Positions 14,279 through 20,882 of a DNA stretch of 21,422 nt are shown piece after piece. The notes below the pieces were generated by a model. That model did no database searches and had not been told where the DNA came from. It saw nothing but the letters and a program-made list of their open reading frames with translations. The first letter of the stretch is position 1; each line of letters opens with the position of its first letter. The DNA comes from Actinomycetota bacterium (GTDB lineage Bacteria > Actinomycetota > UBA4738 > HRBIN12), in contig VAYX01000058.1 of NCBI GenBank assembly GCA_005885325.1, positions 1 to 21,422 on the forward strand, given 5' to 3'. The translations under genes were made by a program, and so were the position numbers.

Positions 14279-15778
14279 CTATTCCTCCACCCAGTCGAAC
14301 GTGCGGGTGACGGCCTTCTTCCACTGCTTGTACTCCCGATCGACCTCGGCCTTATCCATCTTGGGGCTCCAGTCCTTGTCCTTGCCCCAGTTGGCCCGAA
14401 GGTCGTTGACCTCCTTCCAGAACCCGACGGCCAGGCCCGCCGCGTAGGCCGCGCCTAGCGCCGTGGTCTCCGCCACGCTCGGCCGGATCACCGGCACGCC
14501 GAGGACGTCGGCCTGGAACTGCATCAGCAGGTCGTTGTAGACCATGCCGCCGTCGACCTTCAGCTCCTTCAGCGCGACGCCGGAGTCCGCATTCATGGCA
14601 TCAAGCACCTCGCGGGTCTGCCATGCCGTTGCCTCCAACGCCGCCCGGGCGATGTGGCCCTTGTTGACGTACCGGGTGAGCCCCACGATCGCGCCGCGAG
14701 CGTCGCTCCTCCAGTACGGGGCGAACAGGCCGGAGAACGCCGGCACGAAGTAGACCCCGCCGTTGTCATCCACGGTCTTGGCGAGATCCTCCACCTCGGG
14801 CGACTGCTTGATCAGCCCCAGGTTGTCCCGCAGCCACTGCACGAGGGCGCCGGTGATGGCGATGGCGCCTTCCAGGCAGTAGACGGCGGGCTGGCTGCCG
14901 ATCTTGTACCCGAGGGTCGTCAGCAGTCCGCTCTTGGACTGGACGGGCTTCGTCCCCGTGTTCAGGAGCATGAAGTTCCCGGTGCCGTAGGTGTTCTTGG
15001 CGTCGCCGACGTCGAAAGCGGTCTGGCCGAACACCGCCGCCTGCTGGTCGCCGAGGTCGCCCGCCACCGGGATCCCCGCCAGCGCGCCCTTGGCCTCGCC
15101 GTAGACCTCGCTCGAGGGCTTGATCTGCGGCAGCATGGCCCGGGGGACGCCCATGATGCCCAGGATCTCGTCGTCCCAGTCGAGCGTCTCCAGGTTCATG
15201 AGCATGGTCCGGCTGGCGTTGGACACGTCGGTGACGTGCGCTCCGCCGTCCGGGCCGCCGGTGAGGTTCCAGATGCACCAGGTGTCGATGTTGCCGAACA
15301 GGACCTCGCCCCGCTGGGCGCGCTCGCGCACGCCGTCGACGTTGTCGAGGATCCACTTGATCTTCGGTCCCGAGAAGTACGTGGCGAGCGGCAGTCCGAC
15401 CTTCGAGCGGAACCGGTCCTGGCCCCCGTCCTTGGCAAGGTCGTTGCAGATCTTGTCGGTCCGCGTGTCCTGCCACACGATGGCGTTGTAGACCGGCTTT
15501 CCCGAGGACTTCTCCCATACCACGGTGGTCTCGCGCTGGTTCGTGATGCCCACCGCCGCGAGATCGCTCGCCTTGATCTTGGCCTTCTTCAGGCCCCCGG
15601 TGATGACATCCTCGGAGCGCTGCCAGATCTCCATCGGGTCGTGCTCGACCAACCCGGGCTTCGGATAGATCTGCTCGTGCTCCTTCTGGTCGATCCCGAC
15701 CACCTTGCCGCTGTGGTCGAAGATCATGAACCGCGTGCTGGTCGTACCCTGGTCGAGCGCTCCTGCATACTCCGCCAT
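14279..15778 (-). CDS. glpK: Glycerol kinase
   Basis: A 499-residue FGGY-family kinase, the standard length, that phosphorylates glycerol to glycerol 3-phosphate with ATP. Family features are all present: the phosphate-binding ALDQGTTSTR at 7-16, GITNQRETTVVWE, NAIVWQDTRT (glycerol contacts), GNIDTWCIWNL, the catalytic base Asp244 in GDQQAAVFGQ, and the second ATPase motif around TYGTGNFMLLNTG. The region that in Firmicutes carries the HPr-phosphorylated histidine reads SSEVYGEAKGALAG and has no His, so direct PTS control of this kinase is unlikely. ATG 15778 is preceded by AAGGAGG. It lies 29 nt after dhaL and 86 nt before the small repeat gene. Confidence 0.97.
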   Translation of the reverse strand: MAEYAGALDQGTTSTRFMIFDHSGKVVGIDQKEHEQIYPKPGLVEHDPMEIWQRSEDVITGGLKKAKIKASDLAAVGITNQRETTVVWEKSSGKPVYNAIVWQDTRTDKICNDLAKDGGQDRFRSKVGLPLATYFSGPKIKWILDNVDGVRERAQRGEVLFGNIDTWCIWNLTGGPDGGAHVTDVSNASRTMLMNLETLDWDDEILGIMGVPRAMLPQIKPSSEVYGEAKGALAGIPVAGDLGDQQAAVFGQTAFDVGDAKNTYGTGNFMLLNTGTKPVQSKSGLLTTLGYKIGSQPAVYCLEGAIAITGALVQWLRDNLGLIKQSPEVEDLAKTVDDNGGVYFVPAFSGLFAPYWRSDARGAIVGLTRYVNKGHIARAALEATAWQTREVLDAMNADSGVALKELKVDGGMVYNDLLMQFQADVLGVPVIRPSVAETTALGAAYAAGLAVGFWKEVNDLRANWGKDKDWSPKMDKAEVDREYKQWKKAVTRTFDWVEE

Positions 15779-15807
15779 GGCGCCTCCTTGTCCTCCTCTT
15801 CCTCCTC

Positions 15808-16449
15808 TTATGGGTCCCCGTCGGCCCACGTATCGGCTGCCGTCTTCAGCAGGAGGTACGTGGACGTGGCCCCTGGATCCTGATGTCCGGCGCTCCGCTC
15901 GCCGAGGTAACTGGCCCGTCCCTTCCGGGCCACCAGGGGGATCGTGCCCTTCATCCCTTCCTCGGCCGCGGCGGCCGAGCGCCGGAGCGCGTCGCCGAAG
16001 GAGGCCCCCTCCTCGAGGGCCTCCTTCAGAGCGTCTCGGGCCGGCGTCAGCGCGTCGACCATCGTCTTGTCACCGGGCTCGGCCTTCCCCCGCATGACCA
16101 GGCCCTCCAGCCCTTTCGTGAGGGCCTCGGCCCAGTCTTGCGAGGAGAGCTCGGGCTTTCCTGCCACGGCCATGCCCATCTGGATGAACAGCGTGCCGTA
16201 CAGGGGTCCTCCGGCGCCCCCGACGGTCGAGACCAGGGTCATCCCCACCGTCTTGAACAGGTTGCCGACGTCTCCCTCCGGCACGCCGTCGAGCTTGGCC
16301 AGGGCGGCGCTCATCCCGCGATCCATGTTGATCCCGTGGTCCGCGTCGCCGATGGCGGAGTCCAGGTCGGTCAGGTACTCCCGGTTCTCCGACACCACCT
16401 TGGCGAACGTCCGGACGAACTGGACCACCTGGTCGTAGGGGACGCTCAC
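15808..16449 (-). CDS. dhaL: Dihydroxyacetone kinase subunit DhaL (ADP-binding, PTS-dependent)
   Basis: A 213-residue subunit that holds ADP as a bound cofactor. The ADP is rephosphorylated by DhaM and the phosphate passed to dihydroxyacetone on DhaK. The two-magnesium site is Asp30, Asp35 and Asp37 in DLDSAIGDADHG, the same numbering as I recall for E. coli DhaL, which supports the GTG 16449 start. So does the AAGGAGGGTCG sequence directly before it. Other nucleotide-binding segments are STVGGAGGPLYG, GDKTMVDAL and RKGRASYLGERSAGHQDPGA. It lies 52 nt after dhaK and 29 nt before glpK. The nearby DhaM fusion shows the PTS-type rather than the ATP-type kinase. A paralogue is encoded at 18505-19227. 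Confidence 0.95.
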   Translation of the reverse strand: MSVPYDQVVQFVRTFAKVVSENREYLTDLDSAIGDADHGINMDRGMSAALAKLDGVPEGDVGNLFKTVGMTLVSTVGGAGGPLYGTLFIQMGMAVAGKPELSSQDWAEALTKGLEGLVMRGKAEPGDKTMVDALTPARDALKEALEEGASFGDALRRSAAAAEEGMKGTIPLVARKGRASYLGERSAGHQDPGATSTYLLLKTAADTWADGDP

Positions 16450-16501
16450 CGACCCTCCTTCCTGCCTCGCCGGCATCCGGACCGGCCGCCTCCTGAGATG
16501 C

Positions 16502-17503
16502 TCACACGCCCCAGCGCAACGCGGGCGTCTTGACCGGCGCGTCCCACAGCTTCGTGAGCTCGTCGTCCAGCTTGAGCAGCGTGATGGAGAACCCCGCCAT
16601 CTCGAGCGACGTGATGTACGAGCCGATCAGGTTCCTGGTGATCTTGACGCCTCGTCCCTCCAGGAACTTGTTCACCTCGTTGTACACGACGTAGAGCTCG
16701 ATGAGGGGCGTCCCGCCCATACCGTTCACGAACGCAAGGACCTCGTCGCCCTTCGCGTACGGGATGTCCTCCACGACGGCGACCGCCATCATCTCCACGA
16801 TCTCGTGGACCGGCTTGAGCTTCATCCGCTGCCGGCCGGGCTCGCCGTGGATCCCGATGCCGATCTCCATCTCGTCGTCGCCGATCTCGAAGGTGGGCTT
16901 TCCGGCCGCCGGCACCGTGCACGAGGTCAGGGCCATTCCCATGCTTCGCCCGTTCGAGTTCACGTGCCGTGCGATCTCGGCGACCTCCTTCAGCGCACGA
17001 CGTTCCTCCGCCGCCGCGCCGGCGATCTTCTCCATGAGCACGGTCGTGCCGACGCCCCGACGACCAGCGGTGTACAGGCTGTCCTGCACCGCCACGTCGT
17101 CGTCGACCAGAACCGATTCGACCTCGATGCCCTCCCCTCGGGCCATCTCGGCCGCCATGTCGAAGTTCATGACGTCGCCCGTGTAGTTCTTCACGATGTG
17201 GACGACGCCCGCGCCGCCGTTCACCGCCTTCGTCGCTTCCAGCATCTGGTCCGGGGTGGGAGAGGTGAACACCTCGCCCGGGCATGCCGCGTCCAGCATG
17301 CCCATCCCCACGAAGCCGCCGTGCATGGGCTCGTGGCCGGAGCCGCCCCCCGAAACCAGGGCCGCCTTCCCCTGGACGGGCGCGTCGGCCCGAACGAGGA
17401 AGTTCGGGTTCGTGTGCACCCGTACGAGGTCTGGATGTGCCGCCGCGATGCCCTGGAGCGCCTCGGTGACCACGTCCTCCGGCTTGTTGATCAGCTTCTT
17501 CAC
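16502..17503 (-). CDS. dhaK: Dihydroxyacetone kinase subunit DhaK (substrate-binding)
   Basis: A 333-residue subunit that binds dihydroxyacetone covalently through a histidine hemiaminal. The covalent residue is His219 in GIGIHGEPG; His57 in GGGSGHEPMHGG and Asp110 in NYTGD complete the active site (E. coli equivalents His218, His56 and Asp109 from family knowledge). GTG 17503 is chosen because it gives this one-residue offset and is preceded by AAGGAG; the frame is open further upstream to 17716 but that part overlaps glpF. The gene is second in the run, 34 nt after glpF. All catalytic residues are present, so this is an enzyme subunit rather than a DhaQ-type sensor paralogue. Confidence 0.96.
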   Translation of the reverse strand: MKKLINKPEDVVTEALQGIAAAHPDLVRVHTNPNFLVRADAPVQGKAALVSGGGSGHEPMHGGFVGMGMLDAACPGEVFTSPTPDQMLEATKAVNGGAGVVHIVKNYTGDVMNFDMAAEMARGEGIEVESVLVDDDVAVQDSLYTAGRRGVGTTVLMEKIAGAAAEERRALKEVAEIARHVNSNGRSMGMALTSCTVPAAGKPTFEIGDDEMEIGIGIHGEPGRQRMKLKPVHEIVEMMAVAVVEDIPYAKGDEVLAFVNGMGGTPLIELYVVYNEVNKFLEGRGVKITRNLIGSYITSLEMAGFSITLLKLDDELTKLWDAPVKTPALRWGV

Positions 17504-17537
17504 ATGGGCTCCTTCCCGCGGCGGAACGGCCGCATCC

Positions 17538-18248
17538 CTACGTGAACATCCCCTTGTAGAACCAGGCGCCCAGGATGCCTCCGACGATCGGGGCAACGAC
17601 CGGGATCCATGCGTAGGACCAGTCCGAGTCTCGCTTGCCCGGGATCGGCAGCAGGAAGTGCGCGATGCGGGGACCGAGGTCCCGGGCGGGATTGATGGCG
17701 TACCCGGTCGGGCCACCGAGCGACAGGCCGATGGCCAGCACCAGCAGGCCGATCAGCAGCGGCGCGAAGCCCGTGGTCAGGTCGTTGCCGAGGATTGCGA
17801 GCACGCCGAGCAGCAGGGCGAACGTCCCGATGACCTCGGTGATGAAGTTGGCCACGTAGTTGCGGATGGCCGGCCCGGTGCAGAACACGGCGAGCTTGGT
17901 CCCCGGGTCCTCCGTCGGGGCCCAGTGGGGGTAGTAGGCCAGGTACACCAGGACCGCGCCGATGATCGCCCCCGTGTACTGCCCCGCGATGTACGTCGGC
18001 ACGTCCTTCCACGCAATCCCCTGGTCGGTGACAGCGAGCCCGAGCGTGACCGCCGGATTGATGTGGGCCCCACTGAACCGTCCCACGGCGTAGACCGCGA
18101 CGGCGACCGCCAGGCCCCATCCGAAGGTGATGACGATCCACCCCGAGTTCTGCGACTTGGTCTTGTTCAACACCACACCGGCGACGACGCCGTCCCCGAA
18201 CAGGATCAACAGTCCGGTTCCGATCGCCTCCGCAGTGAAGTTGTTCAT
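17538..18248 (-). CDS. glpF: Aquaglyceroporin, glycerol uptake facilitator
   Basis: A 236-residue membrane channel of the MIP family with six hydrophobic spans and two half-helices carrying the NPA boxes: SGAHINPAVTLG (NPA at 64-66) and GYAINPARDLGPR (NPA at 186-188). The Asp190 directly after NPAR is the mark of glycerol-conducting members as opposed to pure water channels. ATG 18248 has a GAAGGGGGTGG ribosome-binding region just upstream; the frame continues ten codons upstream without similarity. It is the first gene of the minus-strand glycerol/dihydroxyacetone run, 34 nt before dhaK, and diverges from the dhaL2-iclR pair across a 256-nt spacer that probably holds both promoters. Confidence 0.95.
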   Translation of the reverse strand: MNNFTAEAIGTGLLILFGDGVVAGVVLNKTKSQNSGWIVITFGWGLAVAVAVYAVGRFSGAHINPAVTLGLAVTDQGIAWKDVPTYIAGQYTGAIIGAVLVYLAYYPHWAPTEDPGTKLAVFCTGPAIRNYVANFITEVIGTFALLLGVLAILGNDLTTGFAPLLIGLLVLAIGLSLGGPTGYAINPARDLGPRIAHFLLPIPGKRDSDWSYAWIPVVAPIVGGILGAWFYKGMFT

Positions 18249-18282
18249 GACCACCCCCTTCTCGAGACGACAGGGCAAGCAA

Positions 18283-18302
18283 CCTGGGCCCCTCGGCCCG
18301 GG
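18283..18302 (-). promoter_or_regulatory. Hairpin in the presumed glpF leader
   Basis: An 8-bp inverted repeat with one mismatch and a 4-nt loop (18283-18290 and 18295-18302) lies 35 nt upstream of the glpF ATG and would be transcribed if the promoter lies near 18388. A CCACCCCCT-rich sequence just beyond it (18318-18331) nearly copies the glpF ribosome-binding region at 18251-18263. A role in leader RNA folding is speculative. Confidence 0.3.
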
Positions 18303-18373
18303 CGAGAACTACCTGGCCCACCCCCTTTCTCCCGTCGAAGATCACGGGTGGCGCTTTCCACAAAAGCCAAGAT

Positions 18374-18434
18374 CGTTCGGTCTCGTATGTCAAATCGGTT
18401 CAGTTCAAGACGGCGTTCGGCATCGTCGAACGCC
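18374..18434. promoter_or_regulatory. Candidate regulator-binding region between glpF and dhaL2
   Basis: GGCGTTCG (18412-18419) and CGAACGCC (18427-18434) form a perfect 8-bp inverted repeat with a 7-nt spacer. The motif CGTTCGGNNTCGT occurs twice in direct orientation at 18374-18386 and 18414-18426, exactly 40 bp apart (close to four helical turns), matching at 11 of 13 positions. On the minus strand the near copy lies just downstream of a perfect TTGACA (+ strand TGTCAA at 18388-18393) that could be the glpF -35 box; no good -10 box follows at standard spacing. These sites suit an IclR-family dimer pair acting on the divergent promoters. Binding is inference. Confidence 0.5.
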
Positions 18435-18473
18435 CCGTTGGCCTATGGAGACCGTCGACCGGCGCCGGGCACG

Positions 18474-18500
18474 CGCTTGACAGGCGGCCCCGGACAAGCG
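18474..18500 (+). promoter_or_regulatory. Inverted repeat and TTGACA box just upstream of dhaL2
   Basis: CGCTTG (18474-18479) and CAAGCG (18495-18500) form a perfect 6-bp inverted repeat ending 4 nt before the dhaL2 start. A perfect TTGACA (18477-18482) overlaps the left arm, but no -10 box lies at the expected distance and it is too close to the gene to be its -35 element unless the true start is further downstream. It may be an operator for autoregulation. Confidence 0.3.
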
Positions 18501-18504
18501 GAAC

Positions 18505-19227
18505 GTGCAGGAGATGCGAGAGCAGCGCTCCAAAGGAGTCGCGGGGACGGCGGAGGGAGACGGCGAGGCCTCCCTGGGAGCGGCGTTCGTCATCCAGTGG
18601 GTGAACGAGCTGGCCAGCGCCGTGCGGGACCAGCGCGACTACCTGACCCAGCTCGACGCGGCGATCGGCGACGCGGACCACGGGATCAACCTCGACCGGG
18701 GCCTCAGGGCCGCCGTGGCCAAGCTCGAGGGCATGGAACAGGAGGCGCCGGGGATCATCCTCGAGGCGGTGGGGACGGCACTCACGTTCACCGTGGGCGG
18801 GGCGGCCGGCCCACTCTACGGGAGCGGGTTCCGGGACCTGGGAAGGGCCCTGGGGTCCAAGGAGCGATTCGGTCCGGAGGACCTGTTGGTGGCGCTTCGG
18901 TCCGGGCTCGGGGCCATCCAGAAGCTCGGGGCAGCCGCCGTTGGTGACAAGACCATCGTCGACGCATTCGTCCCGGGACTGGCGGCGTTCGAGCGGGGGC
19001 TCCGGGCCGGAGCGGGCTGGCCGGCCGCCGCCACCAGGGCCCGTCAGGCGGCCGAGGATGGGATGCGGGCCACCGTGCCTCTCCAGGCCCGGAAGGGCCG
19101 GGCCTCATACCTCGGCCCCCGGAGCATGGGGCATCAGGATCCGGGCGCCACGTCCACCGCGCTGCTCTTCTCCGCACTGGAGCGGGCGGCGGGGGGCACG
19201 GCCCGCGCGGTCGGGGAGCCACCATGA
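18505..19227 (+). CDS. Second DhaL-like ADP-binding protein, coupled to an IclR regulator
   Basis: A 240-residue paralogue of the DhaL at 15808-16449. All nucleotide and metal-binding segments are kept: LDAAIGDADHG (Asp51, Asp56, Asp58), FTVGGAAGPLYG, GDKTIVDAF and RKGRASYLGPRSMGHQDPGATS. It differs by an N-terminal, charged extension of about 21 residues and a longer tail. GTG 18505 is the first start after an in-frame TGA; ATG 18514 is the alternative, but GGAG abuts it with no spacing. Its stop overlaps the IclR start by 4 nt (ATGA). No DhaK partner is encoded beside it. It could be a spare kinase subunit, or, given its coupling to a regulator, a sensor of dihydroxyacetone/PTS state as E. 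coli DhaL is for DhaR. The second role is inference. Confidence 0.85.
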   Translation: MQEMREQRSKGVAGTAEGDGEASLGAAFVIQWVNELASAVRDQRDYLTQLDAAIGDADHGINLDRGLRAAVAKLEGMEQEAPGIILEAVGTALTFTVGGAAGPLYGSGFRDLGRALGSKERFGPEDLLVALRSGLGAIQKLGAAAVGDKTIVDAFVPGLAAFERGLRAGAGWPAAATRARQAAEDGMRATVPLQARKGRASYLGPRSMGHQDPGATSTALLFSALERAAGGTARAVGEPP

Positions 19228-19991
19228 TCCAGTCGGTGCATCGCGCCGCCCTGATCCTGAAGGAGCTGGGGTCCTCCCGCCGCCTGGGCGTGACCGAGCT
19301 CGGCGAGCGCCTCGGCCTGGCCAAGGCCACGGTCTTCGGGCTGTTGCGTGCACTGGAGGCGGAGCAGCTCGTGGAGCGGGACGACGAGGCGGGGAAGTAT
19401 CGCCTGGGGCCGGCCATGCTCCAGCTGGGGAACGCCTTCCTGGACAACCACGAGCTGCGGGCCCGGTCGCTACTCTGGGCCGAGTCGCTGGCCAGCCGGG
19501 TGGAGGAGGCGGTCCGCGTGGGCGTGCTGAACGGCCGGCGCGTGCTGATCGTGCATCACGTGTTCCGGCCGGACAACTCGCTGCAGATCCTGGAGGTGGG
19601 GGCGTCGATCCCGTGGCACGCCTGCGCATTGGGAAAGGCCATGGCGGCGTACCTCGAGGCCGAGCGGCGGAGCGAGCTCCTGGACGAGGATCTCGCCCGC
19701 CTGACCGGCAAGACGGTGTGCGACCCGGCGGTCCTGGACCGGGAGCTCGATCAGGTGGCCAGGCGTGGCGTGGCCCTGGAGGACCAGGAGGCCATCGTGG
19801 GGGAGGCCGAGATCGCGGCGACGGTGTTCAACTACGCCGGCGTGCCTGTGGGCGCGATCGGCGTAGCCGGGCCGGTCGAGCGGCTGCTGGGCGACGGGCC
19901 GTCGCCGCAGCTGGTCGCCGCGGTCCGGGAGACGGCCCGCAGCCTGTCACGGGAGATGGGCGCGGGCCGCCTGTCGGCCCGCGCCCGCTGA
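19224..19991 (+). CDS. IclR-family transcriptional regulator, probable glycerol regulon control
   Basis: A 255-residue regulator. An N-terminal winged helix-turn-helix covers about 1-62 (SVHRAALILKELG, then LGVTELGERLGLAKATVFGLLRALEAEQLVERD), followed by the IclR effector domain at about 75-245 with the typical WHACALGKAMAAYL, RRGVALEDQEAIVGEAEIAATVF and VPVGAIGVAGP segments. These proteins bind DNA as dimers or tetramers and respond to small metabolites. ATG 19224 overlaps the dhaL2 stop (ATGA). Position, divergent from glpF with repeated sites in the shared spacer, makes it the likely regulator of the glycerol/dihydroxyacetone genes. IclR-family regulators control glycerol genes in Streptomyces (GylR), which supports this by analogy. 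Effector, and whether it represses or activates, cannot be seen. Confidence 0.9.
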   Translation: MIQSVHRAALILKELGSSRRLGVTELGERLGLAKATVFGLLRALEAEQLVERDDEAGKYRLGPAMLQLGNAFLDNHELRARSLLWAESLASRVEEAVRVGVLNGRRVLIVHHVFRPDNSLQILEVGASIPWHACALGKAMAAYLEAERRSELLDEDLARLTGKTVCDPAVLDRELDQVARRGVALEDQEAIVGEAEIAATVFNYAGVPVGAIGVAGPVERLLGDGPSPQLVAAVRETARSLSREMGAGRLSARAR

Positions 19992-20041
19992 TCCCTCTGT
20001 CGATGACGGCCGCGCAGTCTCTATGACACCATGGCCCGTCC

Positions 20042-20878
20042 ATGGGCGGGATCGATCTCCACACGCACACGAACCGCTCCGACGGGACGTTCGCGCCCTC
20101 GGCGCTCGTGAAGCTCGCATCCGAGCGCGGCCTCGAGGTCATCGCCATCACCGACCACGACACGACCGATGGGCTCGAGGAGGCCGCGGCTGCCGGCCTC
20201 CCCCACAGCGTTGAGGTCGTTCCCGGCGTCGAGCTCTCGGCCGAGCATCGAGACACGAGCGTCCATGTCCTGTGTTACTGGATGGATCCCGAGCACGAGG
20301 AGCTCCAGGCGGAGCTGGTGCGCCTGCGCTCCGAGCGGCTCCTCCGAGGGGAAGCCATGGTGGAGAAGCTCCGGTCGCTCGGGTACCCGATCTCGTTCGA
20401 ACGGGTCGCCGAGATCGCCGGCAGCGGCAACATCGTGCGACCCCATGTGGCCCAGGCGCTGGTCGAGGCCGGCGTGGTATCCGACGAGGAGGAGGCCTTC
20501 GACCGCCTGATCGGCGACGACGGGCCCGCGTACGTTCCCAAGCACGCCCTCGATCCCCTCGACGCGCTCGCGCTCGTCCGTCGGGCGGGCGGCGCGTGCG
20601 TGCTCGCCCACCCGGGCATGTGGAGGGCAGAGGCCCCGGTACCCGAGGATCTCATCGAGGCCATGACCGAGTCGGGGATGGCGGGCCTGGAGGCCGACCA
20701 CAGCGACCACACCCCGGAGCAGCGCGAGCACTACCGGGGCCTGGCCAAGCGGCTCGGCCTGGTGATCACCGGCGGGTCGGACTGCCACGGGACGCGCTAC
20801 GACCCCGTACGGCTGGGGTCGGTGACGACCGACCCCGAGCAGTTCCGGGCGCTCCGCGCCCTCGCGGCCCCTGGATAG
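20042..20878 (+). CDS. PHP-domain metal-dependent phosphoesterase (YciV/RNase AM-like)
   Basis: A 278-residue polymerase-and-histidinol-phosphatase (PHP) domain protein. Metal ligands are clear: D5-L-H7-T-H9 with Asp14, ITDHDTTDG (Asp38, His39), GVELS (Glu64), the His of VHVLCY, AHPGMW, and the C-terminal GGSDCHG. This form without an added domain matches the family containing 3',5'-nucleoside bisphosphate phosphatase and the YciV exonuclease. It would act in the cytosol on nucleotides such as pAp or on short RNA 5' ends. Start ATG 20042 is set by the first motif at residue 5; there is no Shine-Dalgarno, so initiation may depend on a short leader. It begins 50 nt after iclR and ends 4 nt before the NADH dehydrogenase gene. 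No functional tie to glycerol use is evident. Confidence 0.85.
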   Translation: MGGIDLHTHTNRSDGTFAPSALVKLASERGLEVIAITDHDTTDGLEEAAAAGLPHSVEVVPGVELSAEHRDTSVHVLCYWMDPEHEELQAELVRLRSERLLRGEAMVEKLRSLGYPISFERVAEIAGSGNIVRPHVAQALVEAGVVSDEEEAFDRLIGDDGPAYVPKHALDPLDALALVRRAGGACVLAHPGMWRAEAPVPEDLIEAMTESGMAGLEADHSDHTPEQREHYRGLAKRLGLVITGGSDCHGTRYDPVRLGSVTTDPEQFRALRALAAPG

Positions 20879-20882
20879 CCGG

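Noticed and set aside
12369..14447. Long plus-strand open frame (692 codons) across glpA and the small repeat gene, including Leu-rich repeats
   Set aside because: It is antisense to glpA and to the repeat gene. The Leu-rich repeat is simply the complement of the GDFAEGQ units; the strong ribosome-binding site is on the minus strand.
20022..20027. TATGAC as a possible -10 box before the PHP gene
   Set aside because: No -35 element lies upstream and the distance to the ATG (14 nt) fits neither a leaderless start nor a normal leader with a ribosome-binding site.
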